Both the position numbers and the translations under genes were made by a program. A stretch of DNA of 64,000 bases from positions 186,001 through 250,000 of the forward strand of contig NZ_JACJSE010000002.1 of assembly GCF_014698045.1 (NCBI RefSeq), written 5' to 3'. The notes under the pieces are model-generated. The model saw only the letters and a program-made list of their open reading frames with translations. It was not told the DNA's origin and searched no databases. Source of the stretch: Aulosira sp. FACHB-615. Its GTDB lineage: Bacteria > Cyanobacteriota > Cyanobacteriia > Cyanobacteriales > Nostocaceae. Numbering within the stretch: the stretch's first letter is position 1; each line of letters begins with the position of its first letter. This document shows, in pieces, positions 63,608 to 64,000 of this stretch.

Positions 63608-64000
63608 AGGGATTAGTTGAAATTGCAATTAAAGATTGATTCTGCTCTTTCAATTCTGCTATTTGTTTCAATCCCTAATAGGGATTAGTTGAAATTGCAA
63701 TTAAACCCGCAGATGTAATTCATGTCATGGATTATCTAGTTTCAATCCCTAATAGGGATTAGTTGAAATTGCAATTTCTTTTGATGCGATCGCCTCTTTG
63801 ATTACTTTTGCTGTTTGTTTCAATCCCTAATAGGGATTAGTTGAAATTGCAATGATGGTTTAAAGATTACTCATCTCTTAGAGAATTTGTTTCAATCCCT
63901 AATAGGGATTAGTTGAAATTGCAATATGCTTTACCTGTTTTTGAATTAGTACCGCAAGATGTTTCAATCCCTAATAGGGATTAGTTGAAATTGCAATCAA
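63608..64000 (-). CRISPR. CRISPR array, trailer end; continues past the window
   Basis: Five identical 37-bp repeats start at 63665, 63739, 63817, 63889 and 63961, beginning GTTTCAATCCC and ending GTTGAAATTGCAAT on the plus strand. A sixth, degenerate repeat at 63608-63629 keeps only 22 bp. Spacers are 35 (63630-63664), 37, 41, 35 and 35 bp; a further spacer begins at 63998. On the minus strand the repeat ends ATTGAAAC, the usual crRNA 5'-handle form in many type I and III systems, so the array is read leftwards and the degenerate repeat marks the trailer. No cas gene is inside the window, so the type is not assigned. Spacer sequences could not be matched to targets here. Confidence 0.97.

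Noticed and set aside
1..64000. tRNA, rRNA, tmRNA or riboswitch genes
   Set aside because: Looked for T-loop/acceptor-like motifs and known riboswitch cores upstream of acs, ispG, cysC and crtD; nothing convincing found by eye. A covariance-model scan would be decisive.

Overview
The window looks like a chromosomal segment of a filamentous, Nostoc-like cyanobacterium. The evidence is internal: frequent GCGATCGC (HIP1) octamers, cyanobacterial housekeeping genes (C-3',4' carotenoid desaturase, IspG, a Ctp-type S41 protease), many Uma2-family nucleases, PAS/GAF-rich soluble hybrid kinases, and abundant small palindromic intergenic repeats. No tRNA or rRNA gene was seen. Species cannot be assigned from this sequence alone.

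Layout. 1-4.2 kb: partial glucokinase, a histidine phosphatase, adenylylsulfate kinase, and an AAA-like ATPase flanked by two facing copies of a short repeat element. 4.6-7.6 kb: two single-domain receivers and a five-module response regulator, all on the minus strand. 8.4-12.4 kb: a compact plus-strand chaperone-usher-type pilus operon (secreted pilin, PapD-like chaperone, usher-like outer-membrane protein), with a hairpin between pilin and chaperone that overlaps the chaperone's ribosome-binding site. 12.5-18.6 kb: a convergent minus-strand signalling array (receiver-kinase, receiver with a broken kinase-like domain, CBS-PAS kinase, two small proteins). 19.4-26.6 kb: a 2,024-residue hybrid kinase with a bilin-type GAF domain and about nine PAS domains, followed 9 bp later by a receiver-kinase. 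26.6-34.7 kb: a LivF-type ATPase, two Uma2 proteins, a small protein, a Ctp protease, ispG, and a LamG/repeat/proline-rich tail-anchored protein. 35-42 kb: a repeat-packed intergenic region, a radical-SAM activase-like gene, and a second giant hybrid kinase (1,705 residues), again flanked by the same repeat family. 42-50 kb: YcxB-like protein, CocE/NonD hydrolase, acetyl-CoA synthetase, and a four-gene run of nuclease-fold and unknown proteins ending in a decayed IS region. 50.8-55.8 kb: small membrane proteins (DUF2752, two TM2), a CPBP protease and a Uma2 protein. 55.8-61 kb: repeats, small secreted proteins, fructosamine kinase-like protein, M16 peptidase and a membrane protein. 61.6-63.1 kb: crtD. 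63.6 kb to the end: the trailer end of a CRISPR array read on the minus strand; its leader and cas genes lie outside.

The most coherent system is the pilus operon next to a dense block of two-component proteins. The block contains at least two candidate light- or ligand-sensing hybrid kinases and several stand-alone receivers, so a phosphorelay controlling surface structures is plausible, but this is inferred from gene position only.

A second theme is repeats. One family of about 127 bp occurs six times. Twice its end supplies the TAG stop codon of a gene that is flanked by a facing pair of copies, and one copy carries a nested 103-bp element of a different family.
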